This document shows, piece by piece, positions 23,306 to 31,029 of a stretch of 64,000 nucleotides of DNA. Every line of letters begins with the position of its first letter. The stretch's first letter is position 1. The DNA comes from VRUE01 sp963774555. Its GTDB lineage: Bacteria > Actinomycetota > Thermoleophilia > Solirubrobacterales > 70-9. The translations under genes were made by a program, and so were the position numbers. Below the pieces are notes generated by a model, which was not told where the DNA came from, searched no databases, and saw nothing but the letters and a program-made list of their open reading frames with translations. The DNA lies in NCBI GenBank assembly GCA_963774555.1, contig CAVZFL010000001.1, forward strand, positions 372,001 through 436,000, read 5' to 3'.

Positions 23306-24198
23306 ATGAAGCTCGACTCCCTGATCCCCGCGCCGCTTCGCAAACCGGCCAAGCCGGGCGCCGGCAACGGCGCCGCCAAGGGTTCCGCGCCGGCCGATCT
23401 GAAGACGGCGCCGCCGGAGCGTCCGACCGACACCAAGCGCCTCACCGACCGCGCGGTCGAAGCGCCCGTCGACGTCCTCGCCTGGGTCGACCAGCGCACC
23501 GCCGCCTCCGGCTTCCTCACCGGGATGCTCTACCGCAAGGTGCCGAAGGGGACCAACTGGTTCTACACGCTCGGCTCCGCCACCCTGATCGCCTTCATCT
23601 CGCAGGCGATCACCGGCGTCTTCCTGGCGATGTTCTACACGCCCTCGACCACCCAGGCCTACGCCTCGATCGCCCACATCAACAACGACGTCTTCCTCGG
23701 CCAGCTCGTCCACGGCATGCACAAGTGGGGATCGAGCGTGATGGTGATCCTGATCTTCCTCCACATGGGGCGCACCTTCTTCTTCGGCGCCTACAAGTAC
23801 CCGCGCGAGCTCAACTGGGTGATCGGCGTGGTGCTGCTGATCCTGACGATGACGATGGCCTTCACCGGTTACCTGCTGCCCTTCGACCAGCGCTCCTTCT
23901 GGGCCTCGGTCGTCGGCATCAACATCAACGGCACCGGCCCGATCGTCGGCCCCTACCTGAGCGATTTCCTGCGCGCCGGCCCGGAGCTGGGGGCGACGAC
24001 GCTCTCGCGCTTCTACGCGATCCACATGCTGCTCTCCCCGGCGCGATCATCGCCCTGATCGGCGCCCACATGTACCTCGTGGTCAAGCTCGGCACGACCG
24101 CACCGCCCTGGTTGAAAGCGGAAAAGCCCAAGATCGCGCAGCCGGCTGCCCAGCTCGACGCCGGCGCCAACGGCAACGGGGCGGCGCCGACCTCATGA
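23306..24198 (+). CDS. qcrB: Cytochrome b subunit of the bc complex (one frameshift)
   Basis: The product has an N-terminal Lys/Pro-rich extension (1-55) and then cytochrome b helices with the heme-binding pattern: TGVFLAMFYTPS, HGMHKWGSSVMVILIFLHMGRTFFFGAYKYPRE and TGYLLPFDQRSFWAS. Near 24040 the frame breaks after AIHMLL; the protein resumes as PGAIIALIGAHMYLVVKLG and ends at 24198. A one-base loss in the C-rich stretch there explains it. This is the split b-type (b6-like) subunit; the C-terminal part is the next gene, overlapping by ATGA. Confidence 0.88.
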
Positions 24199-24895
24199 AG
24201 CCCGTAGAGAAGCAGGCCTACCTCGAGGAATACGAGCTGCTGAAGAAGAAGGGCAAGCCCTTCTTCCCCTACGCGGTGCTGAAGGACTCGGCGATGATGC
24301 TGGTGGTCGTCGGCGTGATCATCCTGATGTCGGTCATCCTCGGCGCCGAGCAGGGTCCCAAGGCCGACCCGACCTCGACCACCTACGTGCCGCGGCCCGA
24401 GTGGTACTTCTTCTTCCTCTTCGAGCTCCTGCGCGTGATCAAGCCGCCGGAGCTGGTCCCGATCGCGACGATCGGCATCCCCACGGTCTGCATGGTCCTC
24501 CTTCTCCTGCTGCCGTTCTACGACCGTGGCCCCGAGCGCAACCCGATCCGCCGCCCGATCGCCACCACCGCCGGCTGTTTGACGATCGTCGCCATGGCCT
24601 ACCTCAGCTACCTCGGCGCCACCGGCGGCTCGCCGACCGAGATCGACATGAAGGTCGCGCCGCGCTACGAGGCGGGCAAGGAGATCGTCGCCGCCTCCGG
24701 CTGCCTCGCCTGCCACAAGCTCGGTGAGAACGGCAACAACGGGCCTGGCCCGGAACTGACCCACATCGCGCAGCGGATCCCGCGCGCGGCGATCCTGCGC
24801 TCGATCGAGATCGGCCCGGGTATCATGCCCTCCTTCCGGACCTGCCGCCGAAGAAGCTCAACGAGCTCGCCGATTTCCTCTCCTCACTCGACTAA
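24195..24895 (+). CDS. qcrC: Cytochrome b C-terminal domain fused to cytochrome c (one frameshift)
   Basis: About 233 residues. The first part (1-155) has the subunit IV-like sequence ADPTSTTYVPRPEWYFFFLF with three membrane helices; the second is a small cytochrome c with one heme site CLACHK and a later Met in PGIMPSF as axial ligand. This fusion resembles Bacillus QcrC. Near 24838 the frame slips, and the natural end reads DLPPKKLNELADFLSSLD with TAA at 24893-24895. It works with qcrA and qcrB in quinol oxidation. Confidence 0.87.
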
Positions 24896-24938
24896 GCCCT
24901 CGCGGGACTCCGCCCAGTTCGCGGGGCAGGTCAACCGC

Positions 24939-25610
24939 ATGTTCGATCGCGTCGCGAGCCGCTACGACGCGCTCAACTCGGTGATGACGGCCGGCCTGCA
25001 TCACCGCTGGCGGGAGCGCGCCGCCGAGCGGGCCGAACTCAGCCCCGGCGACTCGGCGCTCGACGTCTGCTGCGGCACCGGCGACTTGGCGCTCGAGCTG
25101 GCCGGGCGCGTGGCGCCCGACGGCCACGTCGTCGGCTGCGATTTCTCCGAGCCGATGCTCGACCTCGCCCGCGAGAAGGCCAGCTCGCGCGGCGCCGCGG
25201 GCGTCCGCTTCGAGTGGGCCGACGCGCTCAGCCTGCCCTACGACGCCGATCGCTTCGACGCCGTCACGGTTGGCTTCGGCGTGCGCAACCTCGCCGACCT
25301 CGACCGCGGCCTGCGCGAGATGACCCGGGTTCTGCGCCCGGGCGGGCGCCTGGTCGTGCTCGAGATCACCCAGCCGACGAGGCCGCCGCTCTCGACCTTC
25401 TACTCGCTCTGGTTCGACCGCATCGTGCCGCTGCTCGGCTCGCTCTCCGAGCGAGTCGGAGGCCTACAGCTACCTGCCCGAGTCGGTGCGCAACTTCCCC
25501 GCGGCCGGAACGGCTGGCCGAGATGATGGACGCGGCGCGGGCTGGAGCAGATTCGCTGGACGGTTCTCGCCGGGGGGATCATCGCGATCCACAGCGGCGT
25601 CCTCGGGTGA
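24939..25610 (+). CDS. menG: Demethylmenaquinone methyltransferase (MenG/UbiE), frameshifted end
   Basis: MenG performs the last methylation of menaquinone, the quinol used by the bc complex just upstream. Motifs are FDRVASRYDALNSVMTAGLH, the SAM site ALDVCCGTGDLAL, GCDFSEPMLDLAREK, and VTVGFGVRNLADLDRGL. After LLGSLSE at about 25455 the protein continues in another frame (SEAYSYLPESVRNFP), and at least two more slips near 25510 and 25550 are needed to reach AGGIIAIHSGVLG and TGA at 25608-25610. ATG 24939 is a conservative start. Confidence 0.85.
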
Positions 25611-26576
25611 CCCGTCCCTCGGCGGTGCCGCCGCCGGTCACCGCTGTGCTCGATGCGTCGAGCCGCTGGCTGCCGTCGCGGCTGGACGAGGTCGAGGAAC
25701 GTCCTGCGCGAGCAGAACCGCGATTACGGGGAGCTGCTTGGGTGCCGACGCCGCGGCGACGCTAGCTGCCGGCGGCAAGCGGCTGCGGCCGCTGCTGGTC
25801 CTGCTCTGCGCCGGCAGCGACGGGGGGGAGGAGGCCGTGCGCGCGGCGGCGGCGATCGAGCTCGTCCACATGGCGACGCTCGTCCACGACGACGTGCTCG
25901 ACGCAGGCGCCGCTGCGCCGCGGTCAACCCACGGTCGCCGCCACCGCGGGCCGCGCCCGCGCCACCGCGGTCGGCGACCTGCTCTTCTCGCGCGCCTTCG
26001 CCCTGCTCGCCGGCCACGGCGACCGCGGTCGCGGTCTCGCTGCTGGCTGGGGCCTCGGTGGCGCTGGCGCAGGGCGAGCTGGCCCAGCGCCAGGACGCCT
26101 TCGACGGCGGCATCTCCGAGGATCGCTACCTCGAGCGCTGCCGGCTGAAGACGGCGAAGCTGTTCGAGTGCGCCTGCCGCCTAGGGCGCGACGTCGAGGC
26201 CCTGGGAGCCTTCGGCGCCGAGATCGGCCTCGCCTTCCAGCTCCTCGACGACGTCCTCGACGTCTCCGGGCCGGCGGAGCGCACGGGCAAGGCGCGTGGA
26301 ACCGACCTGCTCGACGGCACCGTCACCCTGCCGCTGATCCTGGCGGCGGCCGAGGACCCGGCGATCCGCCGACGCGGACCTCCGCGCGCTCGACGCCGCG
26401 TCCGCCGAGGCACTCTGCGACCGCATCGCCGCAACCGGCGCCCTGGACCGCGTCCGCACCCGAGCCCTGAAGATGGTCACAGACGCCAAGCAGAAGCTAA
26501 CGAGGCAAAGTTCGACGCCGAGCAACGTCACTTACTCGAGCTGGTCGCCGACGGCGTCGTCCAACGCTACGCATAG
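25607..26576 (+). CDS. Polyprenyl (heptaprenyl/octaprenyl) diphosphate synthase, frameshifted
   Basis: This trans-prenyltransferase would make the menaquinone side chain. GTG 25607 overlaps the menG stop (GTGA). Pieces in different frames give LREQNRDYGELLG, GGKRLRPLLVLLCAG, the first Asp-rich motif LVHDDVLDAG with STHGRR, and the second LLDDVLDVSGP, plus GTDLLDGTVTLPLIL. At least four slips (near 25700, 25930, 26030 and 26370) interrupt the reading. The natural length would be about 320 residues. menG-then-prenyl synthase order is common. Confidence 0.82.
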
Positions 26577-26645
26577 CGCTGTCGGGGGTGGGGTCCCCGG
26601 GAACTCCCGGCGAAGCCGGCCCGGGGACCCCACCCCCGACAGCGC
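26576..26645. repeat. Long palindrome with 26-bp perfect arms (family C-like)
   Basis: Perfect arms at 26576-26601 and 26620-26645 enclose 18 bases: AACTC then a hairpin CCGGC gaa GCCGG. The ACTC before an inner hairpin recalls family C. It starts on the last base of the prenyl synthase stop and ends six bases before the stop of the convergent zinc-ribbon gene, so it can serve as a two-way terminator. Confidence 0.85.
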
Positions 26646-26651
26646 CTTACC

Positions 26652-26909
26652 TCAACTGAAGTCGTCAGCCGTGATCAGATCGGCCTCGAGTGCCGCGGCG
26701 AAAGTGTCGGCGACGAACTGCATGTTCTCGTGCTCGAGCTCCTTCAGCACGTCGCTCAGCGCCCGCGTGCCGAGGTCGAGCTCCTCGTCGAAGGCGTCGA
26801 TCTCCGCTTCGCCGTGAACCTGGTTGCTGTGCCACCCGCACTCCGGGCAGCGACGCCACAGACGCCAGTGGCCGCGATCGCCTGCCTGCTCCCAGCAGGT
26901 CGGCTGCAC
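26652..26909 (-). CDS. Small zinc-ribbon-like hypothetical protein (N-terminus likely frameshifted)
   Basis: The 85-residue frame from GTG 26909 reads TCWEQAGDRGHWRLWRRCPE with CPECGW, then acidic helices (EAEIDAFDEELDLGTRALSDV) and ends ALEADLITADDF. Upstream on the same strand, in another frame, HICPSCAS would supply the first Cys pair of a zinc ribbon, so a slip near 26915-26925 probably hides the true N-terminus at about 26960-26985. Function is unknown; I believe similar CxxC-plus-acidic-helix proteins occur in Solirubrobacterales, from memory only. Confidence 0.6.
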   Translation of the reverse strand: MQPTCWEQAGDRGHWRLWRRCPECGWHSNQVHGEAEIDAFDEELDLGTRALSDVLKELEHENMQFVADTFAAALEADLITADDFS

Positions 26910-27136
26910 CAGCGTGCGAGGCGCAGCTCGGGCAGATGTGGAGGCCTGCGGCGATCTTGGGTCTGACTGGTGCTCGCGTCTCTCATGTCTGCACTATCGA
27001 ACCCGCGAAAGGGCCACTCAATCCGCACTTTTCCGCGACCTCGCCCTAAAAACCCAATATCGAGTAGGCGGTGATTCCAATTAGATGCGAGGCAAGATGT
27101 GATCCGGTCGCTTCCGACGGCCGTTACCATTGGTCG

Positions 27137-27385
27137 ATGCCAAACGTCGGACCTCTTGAGCTCGCGATCGTCCTGATCATCGCCCTGGTCGTCTTCGGCC
27201 CCAAACGCCTGCCCGAGCTGGGCCGCTCGCTCGGCAAAGGGATCCGCGAGTTCCGCGGCTCGGTCAGCGGCGAGAGCCACGACGAGCCGGCGCAGCCCGA
27301 GGCGATCCCGGCGCCGAAACCGGCAGCCGACGCGGCGGCCGAGAAGAGCGCCGAGGGCGAGCCCGTCGCCCACGATCGCCGCTAG
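27137..27385 (+). CDS. tatA: Twin-arginine translocase subunit TatA
   Basis: TatA forms the pore-like part of the Tat system that exports folded proteins. The 82-residue product has the single N-terminal helix (LELAIVLIIALVVFGPKRLPELGRSLG, with the FGPKRLPELG hinge) and an amphipathic helix followed by an acidic, Ala/Pro-rich tail. ATG 27137 gives the standard short N-terminus. tatC follows after nine bases. No tatB is visible, as in many actinobacteria with TatAC. Confidence 0.94.
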   Translation: MPNVGPLELAIVLIIALVVFGPKRLPELGRSLGKGIREFRGSVSGESHDEPAQPEAIPAPKPAADAAAEKSAEGEPVAHDRR

Positions 27386-27394
27386 GACTACGCG

Positions 27395-28165
27395 ATGGCC
27401 CGCCTGCGGCCGGTGGCGCACGAGGATCAGCTCTCCCTGGTCGAGCACCTCGATGAGCTGCGCACCCGCATCGTCGTCTGTCTGGTCGTCTTCGGCGTCG
27501 CCCTGGCACTCTGCTTCTGGCAGAACCACCTGCTGCTGGAAATCGCCTCCGGGCCGCTGCCGAGCGACCACAAGAAGCTGCTCACCTTCGGCATCACCGA
27601 GCCCTTCACCACGACCCTGACGATCTCCACCTACGGGGCGCTGATCCTCTCCCTGCCGATCCTGCTCTACCAGGTCTACGCCTACGTGCTGCCGGCCTTC
27701 AGCAATCGCGAGCGCCGCGTCGTGCTGCCGATCCTGATTGCCGCTCCCCTTCTCTTCCTCGCCGGCGTCGCCTTCAGCTACTTCGTCGTGATGCCGGCCG
27801 CGGTCAAGTTCCTGCTCGGCTTCAACGACACCCAGTTCAACGTCCAGGTGCGAGCCCGCGACTACTACAGCTTCTTCTCGACCACGATGCTGGCAGGGGG
27901 GGTCATCTTCCAGCTGCCACTGGCGATCCTCGCGGTCACCCGGCTGGGAATCGTCAGCGTCGAGCAGCTCAGCAAGAACCGCCGCTACGCCTATCTGGTC
28001 ATCGCCATCGTCGCCGCGGCGCTGCCCGGCGTCGACCCGGTTTCGATGCTGCTCGAGATGGTGCCGCTGCTTGCGCTCTTCGAGTTGAGTATCTTGATCG
28101 CTCGGGCTTTCGGCACGCCGAAGGCTGCGGGAGGAATGGCAAGGCCCTCGACCCAGGAGCGATGA
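27395..28165 (+). CDS. tatC: Twin-arginine translocase subunit TatC
   Basis: TatC recognises the twin-arginine signal. The 256-residue product has six membrane helices, the N-terminal LVEHLDELRTRI motif with its conserved Glu, ITEPFTTTL, YQVYAYVLPAF, and the late NRRYAYLVIAIVAAALPGVDPVSM segment. It should export QcrA among others. The next gene begins four bases after the stop. Confidence 0.95.
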   Translation: MARLRPVAHEDQLSLVEHLDELRTRIVVCLVVFGVALALCFWQNHLLLEIASGPLPSDHKKLLTFGITEPFTTTLTISTYGALILSLPILLYQVYAYVLPAFSNRERRVVLPILIAAPLLFLAGVAFSYFVVMPAAVKFLLGFNDTQFNVQVRARDYYSFFSTTMLAGGVIFQLPLAILAVTRLGIVSVEQLSKNRRYAYLVIAIVAAALPGVDPVSMLLEMVPLLALFELSILIARAFGTPKAAGGMARPSTQER

Positions 28166-28169
28166 GGAG

Positions 28170-28970
28170 TTGGCAGAAGGCGAACGTCGGATGGTGTTCG
28201 ACACCCGGGGACGACGCAAACACGTCGTCCGGGTCGTCTACGCGATTCTCGCGCTGCTGATGGGCGCCAGCCTCTTCCTCGTCGTCGGCCCCTTCAACGT
28301 CGGCAGCCTGATCGGCGGTTCCAGCACCACCAACCCGGCAACGGTGCTCGACGAACAGGCCGAACGGGTCGAACAGAAACTGCGCACCGAACCGACCAAC
28401 GAAGACCTGCTGCTCTCGCTGACTCGCTCGCGAGTCGCCGCCGGCAACGCCTCGACCGAAGTAAATCCGGAAACCGGGCTGCCGGCCATCACCGGCGAAG
28501 GGCGTCAGGAGCTGCTGCTTGCCACGGAAGCGTGGAACCGCTACCTGAAAGCGGCCAAGGGGGAACCAAACTTCGGCGTTGCACTGCTGGTCTCCCGCGC
28601 CTACTTCAGCCTCGCCGAAACGTCGTCCAAGCTCGAAGAAACCGAAGAACTGGTCGAAAACGCGGCCGCCACGCAGCGCCTCGCCGCCGAAGCGCGACCC
28701 AGCGTCGGCACGCTCACCACGCTGGCGATCGACGAGTACTACTCCAACGACTTCGCCGCTGGCGACAAGGCCGCCAAGCAGGCAATCGCAAAAGCCCCCA
28801 AGGCGGAAGCCAAAGAAGTCAAGAAACAGATGGCCGAATACCGCCTGCGCGGCAAATCCTTCGAAGAACAGAAGGCCAAATTCGCCAAACTCGAAAAGAG
28901 TCAGCGCAAAGAAGCCCTCGAAAACCCCCTCGGCGGCCTCGGCGCCGCCGGCGCCGGCCTCGGCGGATAG
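28170..28970 (+). CDS. Membrane-anchored helical repeat protein, unknown function
   Basis: The 266-residue product has one N-terminal membrane helix (about 21-42, VVRVVYAILALLMGASLFLV) and an extracytoplasmic helical part with TPR-like periodicity: EQKLRTEPTNEDLLLSLTRS, EAWNRYLKAAKGEPNFGVAL, AIDEYYSNDFAAGDKAAKQA. The C-terminus is Lys/Glu-rich and ends in Gly/Ala. Start is TTG 28170 after an AGGAG; ATG 28191 is the alternative. It probably shares the tatAC transcript. No enzymatic motif was found. Confidence 0.7.
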   Translation: MAEGERRMVFDTRGRRKHVVRVVYAILALLMGASLFLVVGPFNVGSLIGGSSTTNPATVLDEQAERVEQKLRTEPTNEDLLLSLTRSRVAAGNASTEVNPETGLPAITGEGRQELLLATEAWNRYLKAAKGEPNFGVALLVSRAYFSLAETSSKLEETEELVENAAATQRLAAEARPSVGTLTTLAIDEYYSNDFAAGDKAAKQAIAKAPKAEAKEVKKQMAEYRLRGKSFEEQKAKFAKLEKSQRKEALENPLGGLGAAGAGLGG

Positions 28971-29123
28971 GTCGCGCGAAAGTGGGCCACGAAGGGCTTC
29001 AGCTGGCTTGAGCGGCTTGTAAATGCCGATTTCCAGCTAAAGGGCAGTCGGATTTCAACGGCCTGGGCTAGAGGCGGTCCGAATGTTTGGCCGTGCCATC
29101 CCAGGGTCTGCGTAGGATCGCTA

Positions 29124-29141
29124 CGTATACAGTTCGTATAC
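29124..29141 (+). promoter_or_regulatory. Direct repeat upstream of the Panacea gene
   Basis: CGTATAC occurs twice, at 29124-29130 and 29135-29141, an 11-base period, and each unit contains the palindrome GTATAC. It lies about 50 bases before the ATG at 29189. Such helical-turn repeats are typical operator sites, here perhaps for autoregulation. The surrounding 28971-29123 holds no gene that I can support. Confidence 0.5.
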
Positions 29142-29188
29142 GAGTTGAGAGCTTGCAGACTCTATTAGCCTTTACGAGGCGAAAGATC

Positions 29189-29734
29189 ATGACCGAGAAC
29201 CAGCCATTTGATCGAACGAAGTTCGAGGAGCTGATCGTCTACATCGCGAAGCGTCTCGGCCCGGAGGCGGCGCTTGGCCGCGTCAAGCTCGCCAAGCTTC
29301 TGAAGGCAAGCGATTTTGGTGCCTATGAGCGCTTTGGGAGGCCGATAACTGGCGCCATCTACGAGAAGTGGGAGCATGGCCATCTTCCACGGGAGCTGCT
29401 GCTTGCTCAGCGCGATCTAGAGGCTCAGGGGGCAATCAAGGTCGAGATCGAGGACTACTACGGAAAGCAGCTCAAGCACATCACGGCGCACCGCGACCCT
29501 AATTTGCGCGACTTCAGCGAGGACGAGCTGGGGGTCATCGAGACGGCGTTGCATCACTTCGGCTACGAGAGCGCCACCCACTTGAGCGATCTGTCCCACC
29601 TCGAGGTGGGCTGGCGCCTGGCTCAGTGGAAGGAAGCTATCCCTTATCGAACGGTGTTTCTGGGTGCTGGGGGCGTCACCGAGGCCGATGTACGTCGGGG
29701 CGAGGAACTAGCTTCCTCGCATGGCTGGAACTGA
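29189..29734 (+). CDS. Panacea/SocA-domain protein (DUF4065), likely antitoxin
   Basis: The 181-residue product resembles the Panacea (SocA-like, DUF4065) domain: VYIAKRLGPEAALGRVKLAK followed by ASDFGAYERFGRPITGAIYEKWEHG, matching the family pattern of K-L-xK-L-L, Y-x-x-x-G-x-P-[IL] and a later Gly-rich helix. Panacea domains act as antitoxins paired with very diverse toxins, or as ClpXP adaptors (SocA). ATG 29189 was chosen; the open upstream part to 29087 covers the repeat operator. Base composition is lower in GC than neighbouring core genes, which fits acquisition. Confidence 0.75.
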   Translation: MTENQPFDRTKFEELIVYIAKRLGPEAALGRVKLAKLLKASDFGAYERFGRPITGAIYEKWEHGHLPRELLLAQRDLEAQGAIKVEIEDYYGKQLKHITAHRDPNLRDFSEDELGVIETALHHFGYESATHLSDLSHLEVGWRLAQWKEAIPYRTVFLGAGGVTEADVRRGEELASSHGWN

Positions 29735-29798
29735 TCTCCTCGTCTGTACGAGCTTCATAGAGGCAGACCGTTCACCTGGTCAAAGGGCGAACTCATGA
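29721..29798 (+). CDS. Tiny overlapping ORF, 25 codons
   Basis: ATG 29721 overlaps the end of the Panacea gene by 14 bases and its TGA overlaps the ATG of the next frame (ATGA at 29795-29798). It would encode 25 residues starting MAGTDLLVCTSFIEADR. The two overlaps are what coupled translation looks like, but so short a frame can arise by chance, and it may instead be the N-terminus of the next frame split by one lost base. Confidence 0.25.
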   Translation: MAGTDLLVCTSFIEADRSPGQRANS

Positions 29799-30028
29799 GA
29801 GAAACCGGGATGACCGAGCATCAGGTCGACGATCGGCTTGAAGCTTTGGTCTGGGCCCTTCTTCGCGGTAACACCGACGACGCGGATTCGGGTGCCAGCC
29901 AGATTCCCAATCGAAATCTTTGGGTTGCTGTGATTCCCGGTGGCATACCACCTCTCCGTGTCTACCTTCGCCCTCGGGTCGATGTTGGAGGGGAGTGCGA
30001 ATGGATGTGGATCGAGCGTCGAGATTGA
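29795..30028 (+). CDS. Small hypothetical protein, possible partner of the Panacea gene
   Basis: The 77-residue product starts MRETGMTEHQVDDRLEALVW and ends CEWMWIERRD. It is soluble, with an N-terminal helix and a likely beta C-terminal half (LWVAVIPGGIPPLRVYLRP). I recognise no family. It follows the Panacea gene in the same direction and stops 15 bases before tRNA-Lys. A toxin role is suggested only by this position. Confidence 0.4.
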   Translation: MRETGMTEHQVDDRLEALVWALLRGNTDDADSGASQIPNRNLWVAVIPGGIPPLRVYLRPRVDVGGECEWMWIERRD

Positions 30029-30043
30029 TCCACAACGAGTTCA

Positions 30044-30117
30044 TGGGCCGCGAAGGACTCGAACCTTCAACCTTGAGCTTAAGAGGCTCCTGCTCTAACC
30101 AGTTGAGCTAGCGGCCC
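30044..30117 (-). tRNA. tRNA-Lys (anticodon CTT)
   Basis: On the minus strand the 74 bases give acceptor GGGCCGC pairing with GCGGCCC, a D arm TAGCTCAACTGGTTAGAGC, an anticodon loop CTCTTAA with CTT, and a T arm with GGTTCGAGTCC. Discriminator A, no encoded CCA. One G-A mismatch sits at the top of the anticodon stem. Confidence 0.93.
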
Positions 30118-30159
30118 GGGGTCGGCAATTATAGGAAGGTCCCGGGGGTCGGCGGAATG

Positions 30160-30912
30160 TTAACGGGGCGTGCAGGCCTTTTCGATGCTGCCGTCGATGA
30201 TGGTGCCGTCGCCGAAGGTGAAGCGACCGTGGGTGCGGAAGATGCCGTCGCTGCAGCGGGCCGAGGTGTAGCTGCGCTGCTGACCGTGCGAAGCTGTAAT
30301 GCCTGCCGACCGTGGCGTCGATGTGGGTGAGGGAGCCCTGGCCTTCGGGATCGGCGGCACGTCGATCGTGGCGCGGTAGCGGTAGTCGCCCCGGCGGCGT
30401 TCGATCGGAATCGTGATGACGAAGGTCTGAGCCGCGGGCACGGTGGTGCGGGCGTGGGCGATCACCGTCGGCCTGCCTTCCCGGCGGGGACCGTTGAAGA
30501 GCGAGAGTGGCGAGCTCGCTTCGATCGGGGGTTGCCCATCGCGGGCGATCAGCGCGTCGAGGTGGCCCTGGCCGACGATCGCCCCGCGGCAGCGGCTGCG
30601 GGCTTCGGCCGGCGTCGTCCCTTCCAGCAGCAGCGGCTGGCACACGGGCAGGCCGGCGACGCTGAGCCGGCCGTCGTGGTCGAAGTCGATTCTCGCCTGC
30701 TGCAGGGCCGGCGGCACGCCGCCGTCGGTTGAGCGCAGGTTGGCGAAGCCGCGGAAGTCGATCGGTGCATAGCTGCGGCGGGGCAGCTTGCTGGGCCTGA
30801 AGCCACCGTCCGCGGTCAGCACCAGGTTGCCCACCTTGACCAGCGCCGCGTTCGCGCCACTGGCCAGCACGATGCAGGCAGCGAGCGCTCCGATTCCCAG
30901 TAGCCGCTTCAA
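30160..30912 (-). CDS. Secreted four-cysteine protein, distant member of the window's paralog family
   Basis: The roughly 250-residue product has a signal peptide (MKRLLGIGALAACIVLASGANA), then ALVKVGNLVLTADGGFRPSKLP, which aligns with the tandem paralogs at 53565-55980, as do LPVCQPLLLEG, CRGAIVGQGHL and the C-terminal RCSDGIFRTHGRFTFGDGT and CTPR. Four cysteines in two pairs suggest disulfides. A pair of compensating slips near 30290 and 30350 hides the conserved GSLTHIDATVGRHYSF stretch in another frame. Function unknown. A run of 13 bases after the stop leads to tRNA-Lys upstream on the map. Confidence 0.7.
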   Translation of the reverse strand: MKRLLGIGALAACIVLASGANAALVKVGNLVLTADGGFRPSKLPRRSYAPIDFRGFANLRSTDGGVPPALQQARIDFDHDGRLSVAGLPVCQPLLLEGTTPAEARSRCRGAIVGQGHLDALIARDGQPPIEASSPLSLFNGPRREGRPTVIAHARTTVPAAQTFVITIPIERRRGDYRYRATIDVPPIPKARAPSPTSTPRSAGITASHGQQRSYTSARCSDGIFRTHGRFTFGDGTIIDGSIEKACTPR

Positions 30913-31029
30913 ATATCCCTCCAGAATTCAGGCTAGCGCTCCGCGCAAGCGGGCAGCCCGAGTCGGGCCTTAACAGAGTCTTCTGTTTCTTTTCCCCCGC
31001 TCCGTCCTCGCGGGCGCCAAACTAAGGGG

